From Narthecium ossifragum (lineage: Eukaryota; Streptophyta; Magnoliopsida; Dioscoreales; Nartheciaceae), in contig OY986972.1 of the NCBI GenBank assembly GCA_963920575.1, positions 12,350,010 through 12,414,009 of the forward strand: 64,000 nucleotides of DNA, given 5' to 3'. Below are positions 1 through 11,652 of the stretch, one piece after another. Numbering within the stretch: position 1 is the first letter of the stretch; every line of letters begins with the position of its first letter. A model generated the notes under the pieces. It did no database searches and was not told the origin of the DNA. It saw only the letters and a list, made by a program, of their open reading frames with translations. The translations under genes and the position numbers were made by a program.

Positions 1-198
1 AGGCTTTCAGACTCAACTCAACTTACTAACTCAAATATCAACTAGGACTCAATTAAATATAAAAGACTAATGATAAATCCTAATCAAATACTCTAGTTTG
101 AACTAGGGAGTTCAAGTCAAACTAGGAAAGAGGTTGAACCAGTTTGGTTCCTCTTCTGGGTTCGGGTCCAGTTGGTCGAGTCGGATCGACTCGTATCA
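1..198 (-). repeat. 3' LTR of A1, partial
   Basis: Matches the U3 start of the other A LTRs and ends in CGACTCGTATCA, the reverse complement of the family terminus TGATACGAGTCG. The remainder lies left of the window. Confidence 0.9.
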
Positions 199-721
199 TT
201 CCCCCTTCCTTCAGAATTGGCCTTGTCCTCAAGGCCAGAGTCAAGTCAGGTAGGATGGCTCTATGTGGCTGAACCGAATCAATTTGCTTCTGTAGCTCTG
301 GACTCGGTGGTGAGAAACTAGGTCGATCCCATGACGAGTCCAGGGGTAGCAGGGGCAGTGCAGAGGGAGCATCTGGGGGTCGATCTGACGGCTCAAGTAA
401 CTCCAAGAATAAGATCTTCAATGGCTCTCCTGGATCATCCTCATCATGTCTCATCAGTAGTGTTGCCCATGACCATAGGATGGGATCTGATCTCCATGGT
501 CTGATCAACTGTGCATGGACTCGACTTGAATCTGGGTCAAGCTGGCTTTGGTCCAATCTGAAGTGAATATGGCTGGACCACGCTTCTGCTGCACTCGTCT
601 GGGCTAGAAGTTGCTTGAACCAAGTTGAATCTTCAGCTGTGCTGAGTCGTACTCTGGTCCAAACCTGTCTGACATGGTTGGCTCTACCGGTGTCAATCTG
701 GACTTGAGTCAGTTGAGCCAA
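122..721 (-). pseudogene. ORF-X, A1 copy (unknown product, 5' end broken)
   Basis: An open frame of about 200 codons without an ATG start, homologous to frames in A2 (4321-6437), A3 (58476-59040) and B (14935-17600). Shared signatures are WATLLM, LPLDxSWDRP and FSPPSPELQ. The frame crosses the polypurine tract and stops inside the LTR. Just upstream, the serine-tyrosine-proline-proline signature seen in A2 and B is broken by a TAA stop, so this copy is damaged. In another frame the last codons read GLEDKANSEGRGDDT, like the end of the C element pol. I recognise no protein family. It may be a lineage-specific protein or the relic of a captured gene. Confidence 0.55.
199..212 (-). other. Polypurine tract of A1
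   Basis: On the minus strand a GAAGGAAGGGGGAA tract directly precedes the LTR terminus TGATACGA. This is the usual plus-strand primer position in LTR retrotransposons. Confidence 0.75.
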
Positions 722-1381
722 ACCGGTGTTACCATCATAGTCAGATCTGATCAGATTGAATATGGTATCTGGATAAGGTGGTTAGCTCCTTTCATGGCTC
801 AAATCAACCTTTGAATGCTTGATCAACGGCTGAGGATGCATCTTGATCACCTGGAGTTGATCTGGATGAACCTGATTGCTGGGGACTCTTGGATCAGGTT
901 CCGATCGAAGATTGGAACCACTGGATCAAAGATCAGGCTGATCAAACGGCTGGATCAAGTTGCAGTCTTGATCGGACGGCTGAGAAGCTGCCGGAGCTGG
1001 ATCAACGACAAAACGTTGTCGTCGGAGAGTGGCTACGGCAAAGAAAGCTTTGCAGGGACCTGGAGATTCCATCCGTACAGTTTGATCCCTGGATGGGGCT
1101 TCGAACACACCGGATCTGAAGGTGGCGGCGCGGTGGAGTTTGTTGCCGGTGATCGCCGGTGTTGTAGTTCGCGACGGTGCTTTAGCTCATCGGGAAAAGG
1201 TACGGGAAGGTCTTGGGACCTTTCTCGTGTGGTTTGATCATGGGATCAACCTCGGAATATGGTGGAGTGGAGGAGGCCGGAATAGGGAAGTTTGCCGGAT
1301 TTGAACCTCGGCGATCCAAGCTTCCTCCGTGGTCGTGGTCGGCCACGGTGGCTTCCGGGAAGGACGCCGATGCTTCCTCGG

Positions 1382-1909
1382 TCAGTAGGTGGAGAGGACG
1401 GCGTCGGAGGGCGGCGTTGGAGTGGCGGCTCGGGGGCGAGCCGTCGGCGCGGATGATGAGCTGGGATGAAGGGTAGTCGGTTCGAAGGTGAGCCGGGCTG
1501 GAGGAGAGGGATGAGCCGATGGCGAGTCGCGGCTTGAGCCAGGGACGGGTCGAATCCAAGGAGGAGAGAGAAAACCAGTGGAAATTCCGGAAAAATATGG
1601 AAAAATAGGGAAAGTTCTAGGAAAATCAGGAGAAGGTGGTAGAAAGTGTTCACCCTGGTCTGGCAGAGGTTGCAACAGCAGGTGCTTTGGTTCGATCTGA
1701 GAATCGGACGGTTGTTGCTCCTCAACTAGCTCCTGGATCTCTTCTCCAAGATCTGTCATAATCTGAGTTAGCTCAGGGTCAGGTTCCGCAATCCTTATAG
1801 CTGGGGTAGGAGTCTGGCTCGAAGTCTGAGTTATCCTCGACCAACTATTGGAAATCTGCTCCAACTCCCTACTGGTGCGCTCCATGTTTCTGCTTTGGCG
1901 TTCCATCAA
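1382..1909 (-). CDS. A1 5'-proximal ORF, 175 aa, unknown function
   Basis: The first long frame after the primer site, begun by two consecutive ATG codons at 1909. Residues 1-70 are charged and Gln/Glu-rich and could form a helix or coiled coil; the rest is rich in Pro, Ser and Thr. It sits where gag would start in a gypsy element, but I see no gag matrix or CCHC motif. It could be a remnant of gag, a captured fragment, or chance coding. The B element has a different Pro-rich frame in the same position. I assign no function. Confidence 0.4.
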   Translation of the reverse strand: MMERQSRNMERTSRELEQISNSWSRITQTSSQTPTPAIRIAEPDPELTQIMTDLGEEIQELVEEQQPSDSQIEPKHLLLQPLPDQGEHFLPPSPDFPRTFPIFPYFSGISTGFLSPPWIRPVPGSSRDSPSAHPSPPARLTFEPTTLHPSSSSAPTARPRAATPTPPSDAVLSTY

Positions 1910-2031
1910 AGTTCAAAAAAAAATTACCTCGGCTTGCAGACTCTTAATTTGCTATTCCCACCTTTCCTGGGATACTCCGTACATGATGGCGAAGTTTCCA
2001 GAAGGTTCTGAACCACACAGTCGGTGGAACG

Positions 2032-2048
2032 GAGCTCTGATACCAAGT
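2032..2048 (-). other. Primer binding site, tRNA-iMet type
   Basis: On the minus strand ACTTGGTATCAGAGCTC follows the LTR end directly. TGGTATCAGAGC is the standard plant initiator-Met tRNA 3'-end complement. Confidence 0.9.
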
Positions 2049-3361
2049 TGATATGAGTGGTCTACTCGTAATCCTCTCGTATCGGGTCTCTACTGCTCCA
2101 ATCGATCAGAATTGGCCTGATCGGACTTGATTTGAGTCCAATTGGCTGAATCTGGTTAGCTGGATCGGATCTGGCTTGAGCTGACTGGATAGGACTTGGA
2201 CTGGGTCAAGTCGGATTGGTTGATTGGCTAATGGAATTGAATCTGGCTCGATCTAGGCTAAGTGACTTGGCTGAATCAGCAGGATCGGATTAAGTGGTTG
2301 GATTGGGCTAATGGTTGGCTGAACCGGATTGGATCCAAGGGTTGTGGTTCGCCGGAATGGATCACCGGCGTATGGCGTCGCCGGCGGTCGGGACCTTGGC
2401 AGGAAGGGTCGTGGATTGATTGGGAAGAGATCCACCGGAGTGGATTGGCTGTAGGGATGCCGGATAGACGGGATACCGAGGTCGACGGTGGGGGTTTTGG
2501 GTTGACCGGCGTCTGGGACGACGGCGAGGGCTCTGGGGTCGTCGGGAAGCTTTGGGATCGGGTCCGGGAAGGTCGGCTAGGGTTTTAGAGTGGTTTGGTG
2601 ATGAGGTCGGGGTAGGACATGGTTAACATCGATGGGGACGAAGGTCGGAAACTCTCCGGAGACAGTGAAGGCGACGGGAAAGAGATGGCAAGGGTCGTGG
2701 GGCTTAGGGGAAGAGGATGGCAGGTTTAGGTGGCAACGGGGGTGGCCGGAGAGGGAACGGGAAGGAAGCCGGCGGCGAAGCTAGGGTTTGGGCGTGTGAG
2801 GAGAGAGGAGGAAGATTATGCTGTGGTGGCAGGTGATGAGGAGAGAGAGTGGTGACGTGGCGCTGATGTGGAGGAGAGAGAAACTGCGTGTGGAGAGAGA
2901 AACACTGGTGGATGCGGTGCCGGCTACGGAGAAGGTGATCGAAGGGGAAGAAGGTGGATCAATGGTGGATTTTCGGGTGGAAACTACATTACCTCTACTC
3001 CTATGATATTCTACTCCTATAATATTCTATCAATTATTCTTAATAATTTTCTTCATCATTCATTTTCATAACCTAATACAAACTAATGAGTTCCCTTTTA
3101 TAGAGGCCTTGACAGAGTCCTAATCCAACTTAAAAACCCCCTTGCTTGATTAGCAAGTAATAAGGCTTTCAGACTCAACTCAACTTACTAACTCAAATAT
3201 CAACTAGGACTCAATTAAATATAAAAGACTAATGATAAATCCTAATCAAATACTCTAGTTTGAAGTAGGGAAGTCCAAGTCAAACTAGGAAAGAGGTTGA
3301 ACCAGTTTGGTTCCTCTTATGGGTTCGGGTTCAGTTGGTCGAGTCGGATCGACTCGTATCA
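2049..3361 (-). repeat. 5' LTR of A1 (1313 bp)
   Basis: Full-length reverse A LTR. On the plus strand it starts TGATATGAGTGGTCTACTCG and ends CGACTCGTATCA. It contains a TATA box near 3095-3104 and a GC-rich U5. Confidence 0.9.
3095..3104 (-). promoter_or_regulatory. TATA box of the A1 5' LTR
   Basis: Minus strand CTATAAAAGG, preceding the segment that varies little among A LTR copies. The same box occurs in every complete A LTR here and in the B and C LTRs. Confidence 0.7.
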
Positions 3362-3691
3362 GCATCCCTACACAGCATACTCAGTAGCTCGAGTTTTCTT
3401 CGACACGGTGTTCAAGCACCATGGCATGCCAACTAGCATCGTCTGCGATCGAGATCCTACCTTCACTAGCAACTTTTGGCAGGAGATCTTCAGATTGCAT
3501 GGAGTCAAGTTCAGATTCTCCTCAGCATACCACCCCCAGACGGATGGCCAAACTAAGGTAGTAAACCGATCCCTGGAGATGTACTTACGATGTTTTTCAG
3601 GTGATCGTCCTACACAATGGACCCAATGGTTGACTTGGGCGGAGTACACCTATAACACTAGTTGGCACTCGAGCATCCAGCGGACACCCTA
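3362..3691 (+). pseudogene. Ty3/gypsy integrase core fragment (element C, part 1)
   Basis: Translation contains VARVFFDTVFKHHGMP, SIVCDRDPTFTSNFW (the second catalytic Asp), AYHPQTDGQTKVVNRSLE (the catalytic Glu position) and WAEYTYNTSWHSSIQRTPY. This is the C-terminal half of a plant gypsy integrase catalytic core. The N-terminal part is missing because A1 lies directly to the left. The frame is cut after TPY by A2 and resumes with PYEVVYGRPP at 7737. Pieces 3362-3691, 7737-8249 and 9523-9643 rebuild one continuous pol 3' end, so C is the oldest layer here. Confidence 0.92.
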
Positions 3692-4206
3692 TGATACGAG
3701 TCGATCCGAATCGACCAACTGGACCCGAACCCAGAAGAGGAACCAAACTGGTTCAGCCTCTTTCCTAGTTTGACTTGGACTTCCCTAGTTCAAACTAGAG
3801 TATTTGATTATGGTTTATCTTTAGTCTTTTATATTTAATTGAGTCCTAGTTAGTATTTGATTGTTAGGAATTAATTAAGAGTTCATTTGAGTTAGGAAGT
3901 TGAGTTGAGTTTGAAACCTTATTTCTTAGTAATTAAGCAAGGGGGTTTTCTAGTTGGATTAGGGATCTGTCAAGGTCTCTATAAAAGGACCTCATTAGTT
4001 TGTATGGAGGATGAATGAAGAAGAGAATTATTAGGAGTTAAGAATAGTTGATAGAATATCATAGGAGTAGAGGTAATGTAGATTCCACCAGATATCCACC
4101 TTCGATCCACCTTCTTCCCCGTCGGTCATCTTCTCCGCAGCCGGCATCGCCTTCACCTTCATCTTCCTTCTCCACGCCACTTTCTCTCTCCGCTATGTCA
4201 ATGACC
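3692..4206 (+). repeat. Truncated 5' LTR of A2
   Basis: Starts TGATACGAGTCGATCC and follows the A LTR up to a CCGCTATGTCAATGAC segment. There it jumps into interior sequence that in A1 lies near 1070. The junction position is good to about 10 bp. Confidence 0.8.
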
Positions 4207-4902
4207 GTACGGATGGAACCCCCACATTTCTGCGACGCTTCCTGTGCCGTTGCCACACACCGGCGACCTTGTTTTGCCGTTGATCCAGCTCCGGCAGCTT
4301 CTTAGTCGTCCGATCAAGTCTGCAACTTGATCCAGCCGTTTGATCAGCGTGATCTTCGATCCAGTGCTTCCGATCTTCGATCTGAACCTGATCAAAGAGT
4401 CCCAAGCAATCTGGAACATCCAGATCATGTCCGAGTGATCACGATGCATCCTCAGCCGTTGATCAAGCATCTGAAGGTGGATATGAGTCATCAAAGGAGC
4501 TACCCTCCTTATTCAGATGCCATATTCAATCTGATCAGATCTGACTATGATGGTAACACTAGTTTGGCTCAACTGACTCAAGTCGAGATTGACACCGGTA
4601 GTGCCAACCATGTCAGACAGGTTTGGACCAGAGTACGACTCAGCACAGCTGAAGATTCAACTTGGTTCAACCAACTTCAAGCCCAAACTAGTGCAGCAGA
4701 AGCATGGTCCAACCATCTTCACCTCAGATTGGACCAAAGCCAGCTTGACCCAGATTCAAACCAAGTCCCTGCACAGTTGATCAGACCATGGAGATCAGAT
4801 CCCATCCTATGGTCATGGGCAACACTACTGATGGGACATGATAAGGATGATCCAGGAGAGCCATCGAAGATCTTATTCTTGAAGTTACCTGAACCATCAA
4901 AT

Positions 4903-6248
4903 TGATACGAGTCGATCCGACTCGACCAACTGGACCGGAACCCAGAAGAGGAACCAAGCTGGTTCAACCTCTTTCCTAGTTTGACTTGGACTTCCCTAGT
5001 TCAAACTAGAGTATTTAATTAGTATTTATCATTAGTCTTTTATTGAGTCATAGTTGATTGTTAGGAATTAATTAAGAGTCCTTTTGAGTTAGGAAGTTGA
5101 GTTGAGTCAGAAACCTTATTACTTGCTAATCAAGCAAGGGGGTTTTTCTAGTGGATTAGAACTCTGTCAAGGTCTCTATAAAAGGACCTTAGTAGTTTGT
5201 ATTAGGTGATGGATGAGATGAATGATTAAGAGTAATTAGTAGAATATCATAGGAGTAGAATACCATAGGAGTAGAAGTAAAGTAGATTCCACCCGAAATC
5301 CACCATAGATCCATCTTCTTCCCCGTCGGTCATCTTCTCCGCAGCCGGCATCGCCTTCACCTTCAATCTCCTTCTCCCCGTCACTTTCTCTCTCCGCCAC
5401 GTCAGCGACCCCACCGCCACGTCACCCGCTACTGTTCATCTTCTTCCTCCTCTCTCCTCTATCCCGAAACCCTAGCTCACCGCCGTTCTCCCCTCTCCGG
5501 CCACCCCCGTCGCCACCTAAACCCGCCATCCTCTTCCCCTTGGCACAACGACTCCGGCATACCCTCCATCGCCCGCGTCGTCGTCTCCGGCCTCTTCCCC
5601 CGGCAACCCGACCCTCGTCCTCACCGCCATCAACCACGCCCGATCCTTATTCCACCTCCAAAGCATCCCTAAAGCCTTCCTCGTCTCCCCACGACCCTTT
5701 CCCGACCATCTTCCCGACGTCCCAAGCCCCAGCCGAGCTCCCCGTCGTCCCCGACGCCGGTGAACCCAACCCCGCCGCCGTTGACCTCCAGATCCCGTCG
5801 ATCTAGCCACTCTCCGACCAATCCACTCCGGTGGATCTCTTCCCCATCACCCCGCGACCTTCCCTGCCACTACCCCGACCGCCGCCACCGTCCCTACGCC
5901 GGCGATCTACTCCGGCGAACCACAACCCTTGGATCAACTCCGGTTCAGCCCAACCAAGTTGGCTCAACCAACTCTAATTGATTCAGCCGAGCCAGTCAGT
6001 CCAATCCAGCCCAATCCAGCCACTGAGCCCAATTGAACCTGGTCAACCTGATCCAGATCAATTCAGACTTGAACCAGTCAAGTCCCATCCAATCAGGCTC
6101 AGCCAGATCCGATCCAGCTCAAGCCAGATCCGATCCAGCTAGCCAAATCAGCCAATTGGACTCAAATCAAGTCCGATAAGGCCGATTCTGGTCGATTGGA
6201 GCAGTAGAGACCCATTACGAGAGGATCACGAGTAGACCGCTCGTAACA
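4903..6248 (+). repeat. Solo LTR-A (1346 bp)
   Basis: Starts TGATACGAG, ends CTCGTAACA, flanked by perfect CAAAT duplications (4898-4902 and 6249-6253). It lies inside the A2 interior, so it inserted after A2. Confidence 0.95.
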
Positions 6249-6423
6249 CAAATCGACCTCTAGATGCTCCTTCAGCACTGCCCCTGCTACCCCTGGACCC
6301 GTCATGGGATCGACCTGGTTTCTCGCCACCGAGTCCAGAGCTACAGAAGCAAGTTGATTCGGTTCAGCCACATAGAGCCATCCTACCTGACTTGACTCTG
6401 GCCTTGAGGACAAGGCCAATTCT

Positions 6424-6437
6424 GAAGGAAGGGGGGA
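6424..6437 (+). other. Polypurine tract of A2
   Basis: GAAGGAAGGGGGGA immediately before the 3' LTR start TGATACGAG. Confidence 0.8.
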
Positions 6438-7736
6438 TGATACGAGTCGATCCGACTCGACCAACTGGACCCGAACCCAGAAAAGGAACCAAACTGGTTC
6501 TGCCTCTTTCCTAGTTTGACTTGGACTTCCCTAGTTCAAACTAGAGTAGTTGATTATGATTTATCATTAGTCATTTATATTTAATTGAGTCCTAGTTAAT
6601 ATTTGATTGTTAGGAATTAATTAAGAGTTTATTTGAGTTAGGAAGTTGAGTTGAGTTTGAAACCTTATTACTTGCTAATTAACCAAGGTGGTTTTCTAGT
6701 TGAATTAGGACTCTGTCAAGGTCTCTATAAAAGGACCTCATTAGTTTGTATGGAGGATGAATGAAGAAGAGAATTATTAGGAGTTAAGAATAGTTGATAG
6801 AATATCATAGGAGTAGAATATCATAGGAGTAGAGGTAATGTAAATTCCACCAGATATCCACCATCGATCTACCTTCTTCCCCGTCGGTCATCTTCTCCAC
6901 AGCCGGCGTCGCCTTCACCTTCGTCTTCCTTCTCCACGCCACTTCTCTCTCTGCCATGTCAGTGACCCACGCCACGTCAGCATCATCTTCCTCTTCCTTC
7001 CTCTTCTCTCCCGTGCCCTAGCCAAGCTTCACTGCCGACATCCTTTCCCCAGCTCTCTCCGCCCGCCCCCGTCACCTCGAAAGGCCACCTCTGTTCTTCC
7101 CTAAGTCCCACGACTCCGGCCATCCCTTTCCAGCCGTCTTCCATCCCCTCCGGCTCCGTCCTCGACAAGCCAACCTTCGTCCCCATCGTCGACAACCCCA
7201 CGTCCTATCTCGATCTCATCCCAGATCCGTTCCTCGTCTCCCCACAATCCTTCCCGACGTCCCAAGGACCCCCGTCGTCGTCCCCGACACCGGCCTCCTC
7301 TAAACCGCCGTCGACCTCCCAGATCCGGCCGATCCTCCATCCATCTCCCAGGTCTGAGCAGGTGGATCTCTTCCCCACCGTCCTACGACCTTCCCTGCCA
7401 AGGTCCCGACCTCCGCCGCCGCCCTTACGCCGGCGATCGCCCTTACGCCGGCGATCCACCCCGGCGACTCCTCAGCCCTTGGATCGATCCTAGCCGGTTC
7501 AGCCAATCCTAGCCGGTTCAGCCAATCCACTTAGCCCAATCCAACCCGGTCAGCCTGATCCAGATCAACTCATACTTGACCTAGTCAAGTCCTATCCAAT
7601 CAGGCTCAGCCAGATCTGAACCAGATAAGCCAGATTCAGCCAATTGGACTCGAATCAAGTCCGATCTGGCCAATTCTGATCGATTGGAGCAGTAGAGACC
7701 AGATATGAGAGGATTACAAGTAGACCGCTCGTATCA
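6438..7736 (+). repeat. 3' LTR of A2 (1299 bp)
   Basis: TGATACGAGTCG to CGCTCGTATCA, with TATAAAAG at 6726-6733. Followed by the CCCTA target duplication. Confidence 0.93.
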
Positions 7737-8249
7737 CCCTATGAGGTAGTGTATGGGAGACCTCCTCCGACCCTCCTCTCCTACGTACCCGGGACAGCCA
7801 GATCAGCAGCTGTAGATCACTTCCTAGTTGAACGGGATCAAGTGATAGCAGATGTTAAGTCAAGGTTAGCAGCTGCCCAGAACAGGATGAAGCAGACATA
7901 CGATCGAGGACATCGCGACGTCGAGTTCTAGGTCGGAGAGATGGTCTATGTCAAACTGCAGCCCTATTGATAGAAGTCCGTGGTCAAGCGTCAATCTCAG
8001 AAGCTTGCGGCAAAGTTCTACGAGCCATACGAGGTATTGGAACGCATAGGAGCTGTTGCTTACCGCCTCCAGCTTCCATTAGATTCTAAGGTACACCCAG
8101 TCTTCCATGTATCACTCCTGAAGAAGCACGTGGGAGCTGAGATACCCGTTGTCACCGAGATTCCAGATCCCTCAAATGATCAGCCCAAGCTGTATCCCCA
8201 GGCTATCATCGACCATCGGCATGCTCCCCGCCACCAAGAAGAAGTTCTG
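7737..8249 (+). pseudogene. Ty3/gypsy integrase C-terminal fragment (element C, part 2)
   Basis: Continues part 1: PYEVVYGRPPPTLLSYVPG, then QNRMKQTYDRGHRDVEF, a stop, VGEMVYVKLQPY, two more stops, then [28 protein letters not shown] and [11 protein letters not shown]. These are the usual GPY/F-like segment and the FHVS(L/M)LK motif of gypsy integrase C-termini. Three in-frame stops near 7930-7973 show it is dead. The frame runs directly into part 3 once the solo LTR at 8250 is removed. Confidence 0.92.
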
Positions 8250-9522
8250 TGATACGAGTCGATCCGACTCGACCAACTGGACCCGAACCCAGAAGAGGAA
8301 CCAAGCTGGTTCAACCTCTTTCCTAGTTTGACTTGGACTTCCCTAGTTCAAACTAGAGTATTTAATTAGTATTTATCATTAGTCTTTTATTGAGTCCTAG
8401 TTGATTGTTAGGAATTAATTAAGAGTCCCTTTGAGATAGGAAGTTGAGTTGAGTCAGAAACCTTATTACTTGCTAATCAAGCAAGGGGGTTTTTCTAGTG
8501 GATTAGGACTCTGTCAAGGTCTCTATAAAAGGACCTTAGTAGTTTGTATTAGGTTATGCATGAGATGAATGATTAAGAGTAATTAGTAGAATATCATAGG
8601 AGTAGAATATCATAGGAGTAGAAGTAAAATAGATTACACCCGAAATCCACCATAGATCCACCTTCTTCCCCGTCGGTCATCTTCCCCGCAGCCGGCACCG
8701 CCTCCACCAGTGTTTCTCTCTCTCCCGTCACTTTCTCTCTCCTCCACGTCAGCCCTCTCTCCCAGTCACCTGCCACGTCAGCTCATCTCCTTCCTCACTT
8801 CTCTCCCGTGACCCAACCCTACCTACCGCCGGCCATACCTCCGTTCTCCCCTCTCCGGCCACCCCCGTCGCCTCCTAAACCCGCCATCTTCTTCCCCTTG
8901 GCACCACGACTCCGGCCATACCCTCCATCGCCCGCGTCGTCGTCTCCGGCCTCTTCCCCCGGCAACCCGACCCTCATCCTCACCGCCATCAACCACGCCC
9001 GATCCCTATTCCACCTCCAGAACATCCCTAAAGCCTTCCTCGTCTCCCCACGACCCTTTCCCGACCATTTTCCCGACGTCCCAAGCCCCAGCCGAGCTCC
9101 CCGTCGTCCCCGACGCCGGTGAACCCAACCCCGCCGCCCTTGACCTCTAGATCCCGCCGATCTAGCCCACCTCCGACCAATCCACTCCGGTGGATCTCTT
9201 CCCCATCAACCCACGAACTTTCCTACCACTACCCCGACCGCCGCCGCCACCCCTACGCCGGCGATCTACTCCGGCGAACCACAGCTCTTGGATCAACCCG
9301 GTTCAGCCACTTCAATCAGGTTCAGCCCAATCAAGTCCGGTTCAGCCAAGCCAAGCCACTTAGCCCAATCAAGTCAAGCCTGACCCAATTCCTTGAGCTA
9401 GATTCGATCCAATTAGCCAAATCAGCCAGTTGGAATCAATCAAGCCCGATCAGACTCAATTCTGATCGATTGGAGCAGTAGAGACCCATTACGAGAGGAT
9501 CACGAGTAGACCGCTCGTAACA
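8250..9522 (+). repeat. Solo LTR-A (1273 bp)
   Basis: TGATACGAG to CTCGTAACA with perfect TTCTG duplications (8245-8249 and 9523-9527). It splits the C pol between EEVL and VHWKGHSLAEATWE. Confidence 0.95.
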
Positions 9523-9643
9523 TTCTGGTACATTGGAAGGGCCATAGTCTAGCTGAAGCCACATGGGAGGTATTCACTGATTTCTTGGATCGTTATCCCG
9601 ACTTCGGCCTTGAGGACAAGGCACTTTTCGAAGGAAAAGGGGA
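9523..9643 (+). pseudogene. Ty3/gypsy pol 3' end with polypurine tract (element C, part 3)
   Basis: Reads VHWKGHSLAEATWE (a WKG...ATWE chromodomain-like ending found in many plant gypsy pol proteins), DRYPDFGLEDKALFEGKGDD, and then the tract GAAGGAAAAGGGGA next to the LTR. The LEDK...EGKGDD tail is the same one kept in the A and B elements, which is the main evidence that they derive from a C-like ancestor. Confidence 0.9.
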
Positions 9644-10515
9644 TGATACGGTTCGGACCCAAGCCCAACCCACGCCCAGCCAAGTGGAACCAAGTCCAGC
9701 TCCACCTGGGCTAGACCAACCCACGCCCAATTCTGGGGCAGGGCCCACACGTGGGATAGGCCCAGGAGGGACCCACGCAGGTCAGGGCCCACCTCCTAGG
9801 AGGATTTGGCCTTGGACCAGGTCCCAAGCCAAAGCCAGCCTTAAGGAATCCTATTCCTAGCTGGTTATTTCATTAGTTGAGTCTTAATTGCTTTCCTAGT
9901 TGATTTCCGAGTTTGAGTCCAGTTTGTGCTTTGCTAGTTCATATTATGAGTCCTAGTTGGGTTGAGTCAAGTCATTTGCTGTTTTAGAAAGTAGGTATCC
10001 AGGTTGGAGTAGAACTCTTTGAGGCATCTATAAAAGGACCTCCATAGCTTGTATTAGGGTTTTATGCATTGAAGAATAAAGTCAAGGGATATTATAGGAG
10101 TAGCTGTAACCCTAGGAGTAGCCATAACTTAATACCCCACATCCACCAGCCACCTTCATCTCTCTCTCCTACCGGATTCTCTCTCCACCAGCCGGCCACC
10201 ATCCATTGCCGTCCACCGCTGCCATCTACAGTGCACGTCCCCATCACCGGCGTCCATCCTTGGCTGCCGACCCTCCACCGCCACGTCCCTTGGCTTGGAT
10301 CTCCAAGAGTAACCGGCCAACTCTAAGAGGATCTGCAAGGTATCCTCTTCTCTTCCATCTCCCACCTTCAGTCTTCACCTTCCTCGTCGAATACCTAGGG
10401 TCCTTCTCCTAAACCCTAAAGGTATCTCTCGACCTAGCCATAGATTTGGCTAAGGAGGAACTGAGACCGGGCAAGAGACCAGGTACCCGTGCCTACGAGA
10501 AGGCTCGGCGTAACA
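9644..10515 (+). repeat. 3' LTR of element C (872 bp)
   Basis: Starts TGATACGGTTCGG after the polypurine tract and ends GGCGTAACA. TATAAAAG lies at 10029-10036. The U5 part (about 10140-10340) is nearly the same as the B LTR U5, while U3 differs. Confidence 0.85.
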
Positions 10516-10829
10516 AGTTAACTCACTTGCTTATTTTGTTAAGTCATCAATATTATGAGTCAGTTTGAGTTGTATTAGGAAGAGTCTTATTACTTGCTGG
10601 TTGTATTCCTTTCGTTGCTGGTTGTATTCCTTATTATGAGTCAATTTGGTTAAGCAAGAAGGTATTCTAGTTGTATTCCTTTTCATTACTTCATCTCTCT
10701 CCTTCGGCTTAGTCTCTTCATCATCGAATACCTAGGGTGCTTCTCCTAAAACCCTAGATTTGGCTAAAGAGGAGCCGAAATCAGGCAAGAGCGCCGGTAC
10801 TCATGCCTAAGAGAAGGCTCGATGTATCA
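10516..10829 (+). repeat. Truncated B/C-type LTR remnant
   Basis: About 310 bp resembling B/C LTR sequence (GAGTCAGTTTGAGTTG, GAATACCTAGGGTGCTTC, GGCAAGAG) and ending CGATGTATCA. The TATA region is missing. GCTGGTTGTATTCC is repeated within it. Confidence 0.6.
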
Positions 10830-11652
10830 TATGTTTACCACTTTGGAAAGTTGTATGATATGCATAGCCCTTGCAAGTTGTTGGGCATATTGTTGCATTG
10901 CATGTATTCTTATGTGTGTGTGTGAGCATTCATGCATTTGATTGTATTAGAAGCATAAGATTAGGACATGGGCGAATAAGTGTTTCGTCGATCCGTGAGA
11001 CTCGGGTAGGCCGGATCTAGCCCTAGGACCGGGCTTGGGTAGATTGTGGTCTAGGAAGCGAAGTTAGTTCTGATTGATTGTGTTATCCTTCGAGGATTCT
11101 TATTTTAGTAGAACCTGAATATTATACGATATTATTTGAGGTTTAGATGTCATGTTGGTCCCCTAGCTAAGTGATAAGGGTGTGTGTATCCGATGTCCTT
11201 GACTTGTGTCCCTGGACAAGGGGTGGTTTGATGATAAGGGTCGGTGGTGAGTGCACCGGCGATGTACATACCAAGAGGTGGCAATTTGGGTTCGCGGGTC
11301 GGGTTCGGGTTGGGTCGGGTCCTAACCCGTTTAATAAAGGCCAAACCCGAACCCGACCCGTTTAATAAATGGGTCAGGTTTATCAACCCGAACCCGACCC
11401 ATTTATAAACGGGTCAACCCGACCCGACCCGCCTAACCCGTTTATTAAACGGGTCGGGTCGGGTTGTTTATTAAACGGGTCGGGTCGACCAGTTTAACAA
11501 CAATCAAACACATCAAATTACAACTTAATCAATCGGTGATCAAATTACAAAAGATCAAGAGAATGCATACATCTATCTCCAGATCTCTGCACCCAGAATA
11601 AAAAAAATGGGCAAAGAAAGAGGTAGGCAGCAACCACGGTGGTGCCGGCCTA

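Larger units (their letters stand above)
1..3361 (-). mobile_element. Non-autonomous LTR retrotransposon A1 (3' LTR cut by window start)
   Basis: Read on the minus strand the order is 5' LTR (3361-2049), tRNA-iMet primer site (2048-2032), an interior of about 1.8 kb, a polypurine tract (212-199) and the 3' LTR (198 to beyond base 1). The interior shows no CCHC knuckle, protease, reverse transcriptase or integrase motif. It does hold two open frames of unknown function. The element split the integrase frame of a family C gypsy element that resumes at 3362. The expected target duplication at 3362-3366 is GCATC; its partner lies left of the window. LTRs, primer site and tract make it a retrotransposon; trans-mobilisation by a C-like element is inferred. 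Confidence 0.9.
4321..6437 (+). pseudogene. ORF-X, A2 copy (split by a solo LTR)
   Basis: Open from about 4321 to 4902 and again from 6254 to 6437, into the 3' LTR. Removing the nested LTR restores one frame across the CAAAT duplication. Signatures in order: RSYPPYSDAIFNLIRSDYDG (about 4492-4551), QVWTRVRLSTAEDSTWF, WSWATLLM, then LPLDPSWDRPGFSPPSPELQ after the insertion. A1 and A3 have stops where this copy is open, so it is the least damaged A copy. No known domain is recognised. The B element carries the same signatures, so the frame predates the split of A and B. Confidence 0.55.
3692..7736 (+). mobile_element. Non-autonomous LTR retrotransposon A2
   Basis: Flanked by perfect 5-bp duplications CCCTA (3687-3691 and 7737-7741) inside the C integrase gene. 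Order: truncated 5' LTR (3692 to about 4206), interior with ORF-X, a nested A solo LTR (4903-6248), the rest of the interior, a polypurine tract and a full 3' LTR (6438-7736). A deletion removed U5, the primer site and the 5' interior, so this copy could not be reverse-transcribed normally now. Confidence 0.93.

Noticed and set aside
5517..5810. Arg/Gly-rich frames on the strand opposite to the A LTR U5
   Set aside because: They are low-complexity shadows of GC-rich LTR sequence and recur with different lengths in each LTR copy.
11290..11480. Telomere-like GGGTCGGGTT/AACCCG repeats
   Set aside because: Their place just inside the hAT termini on both sides and their irregular units fit hAT subterminal motifs, not telomeric DNA.
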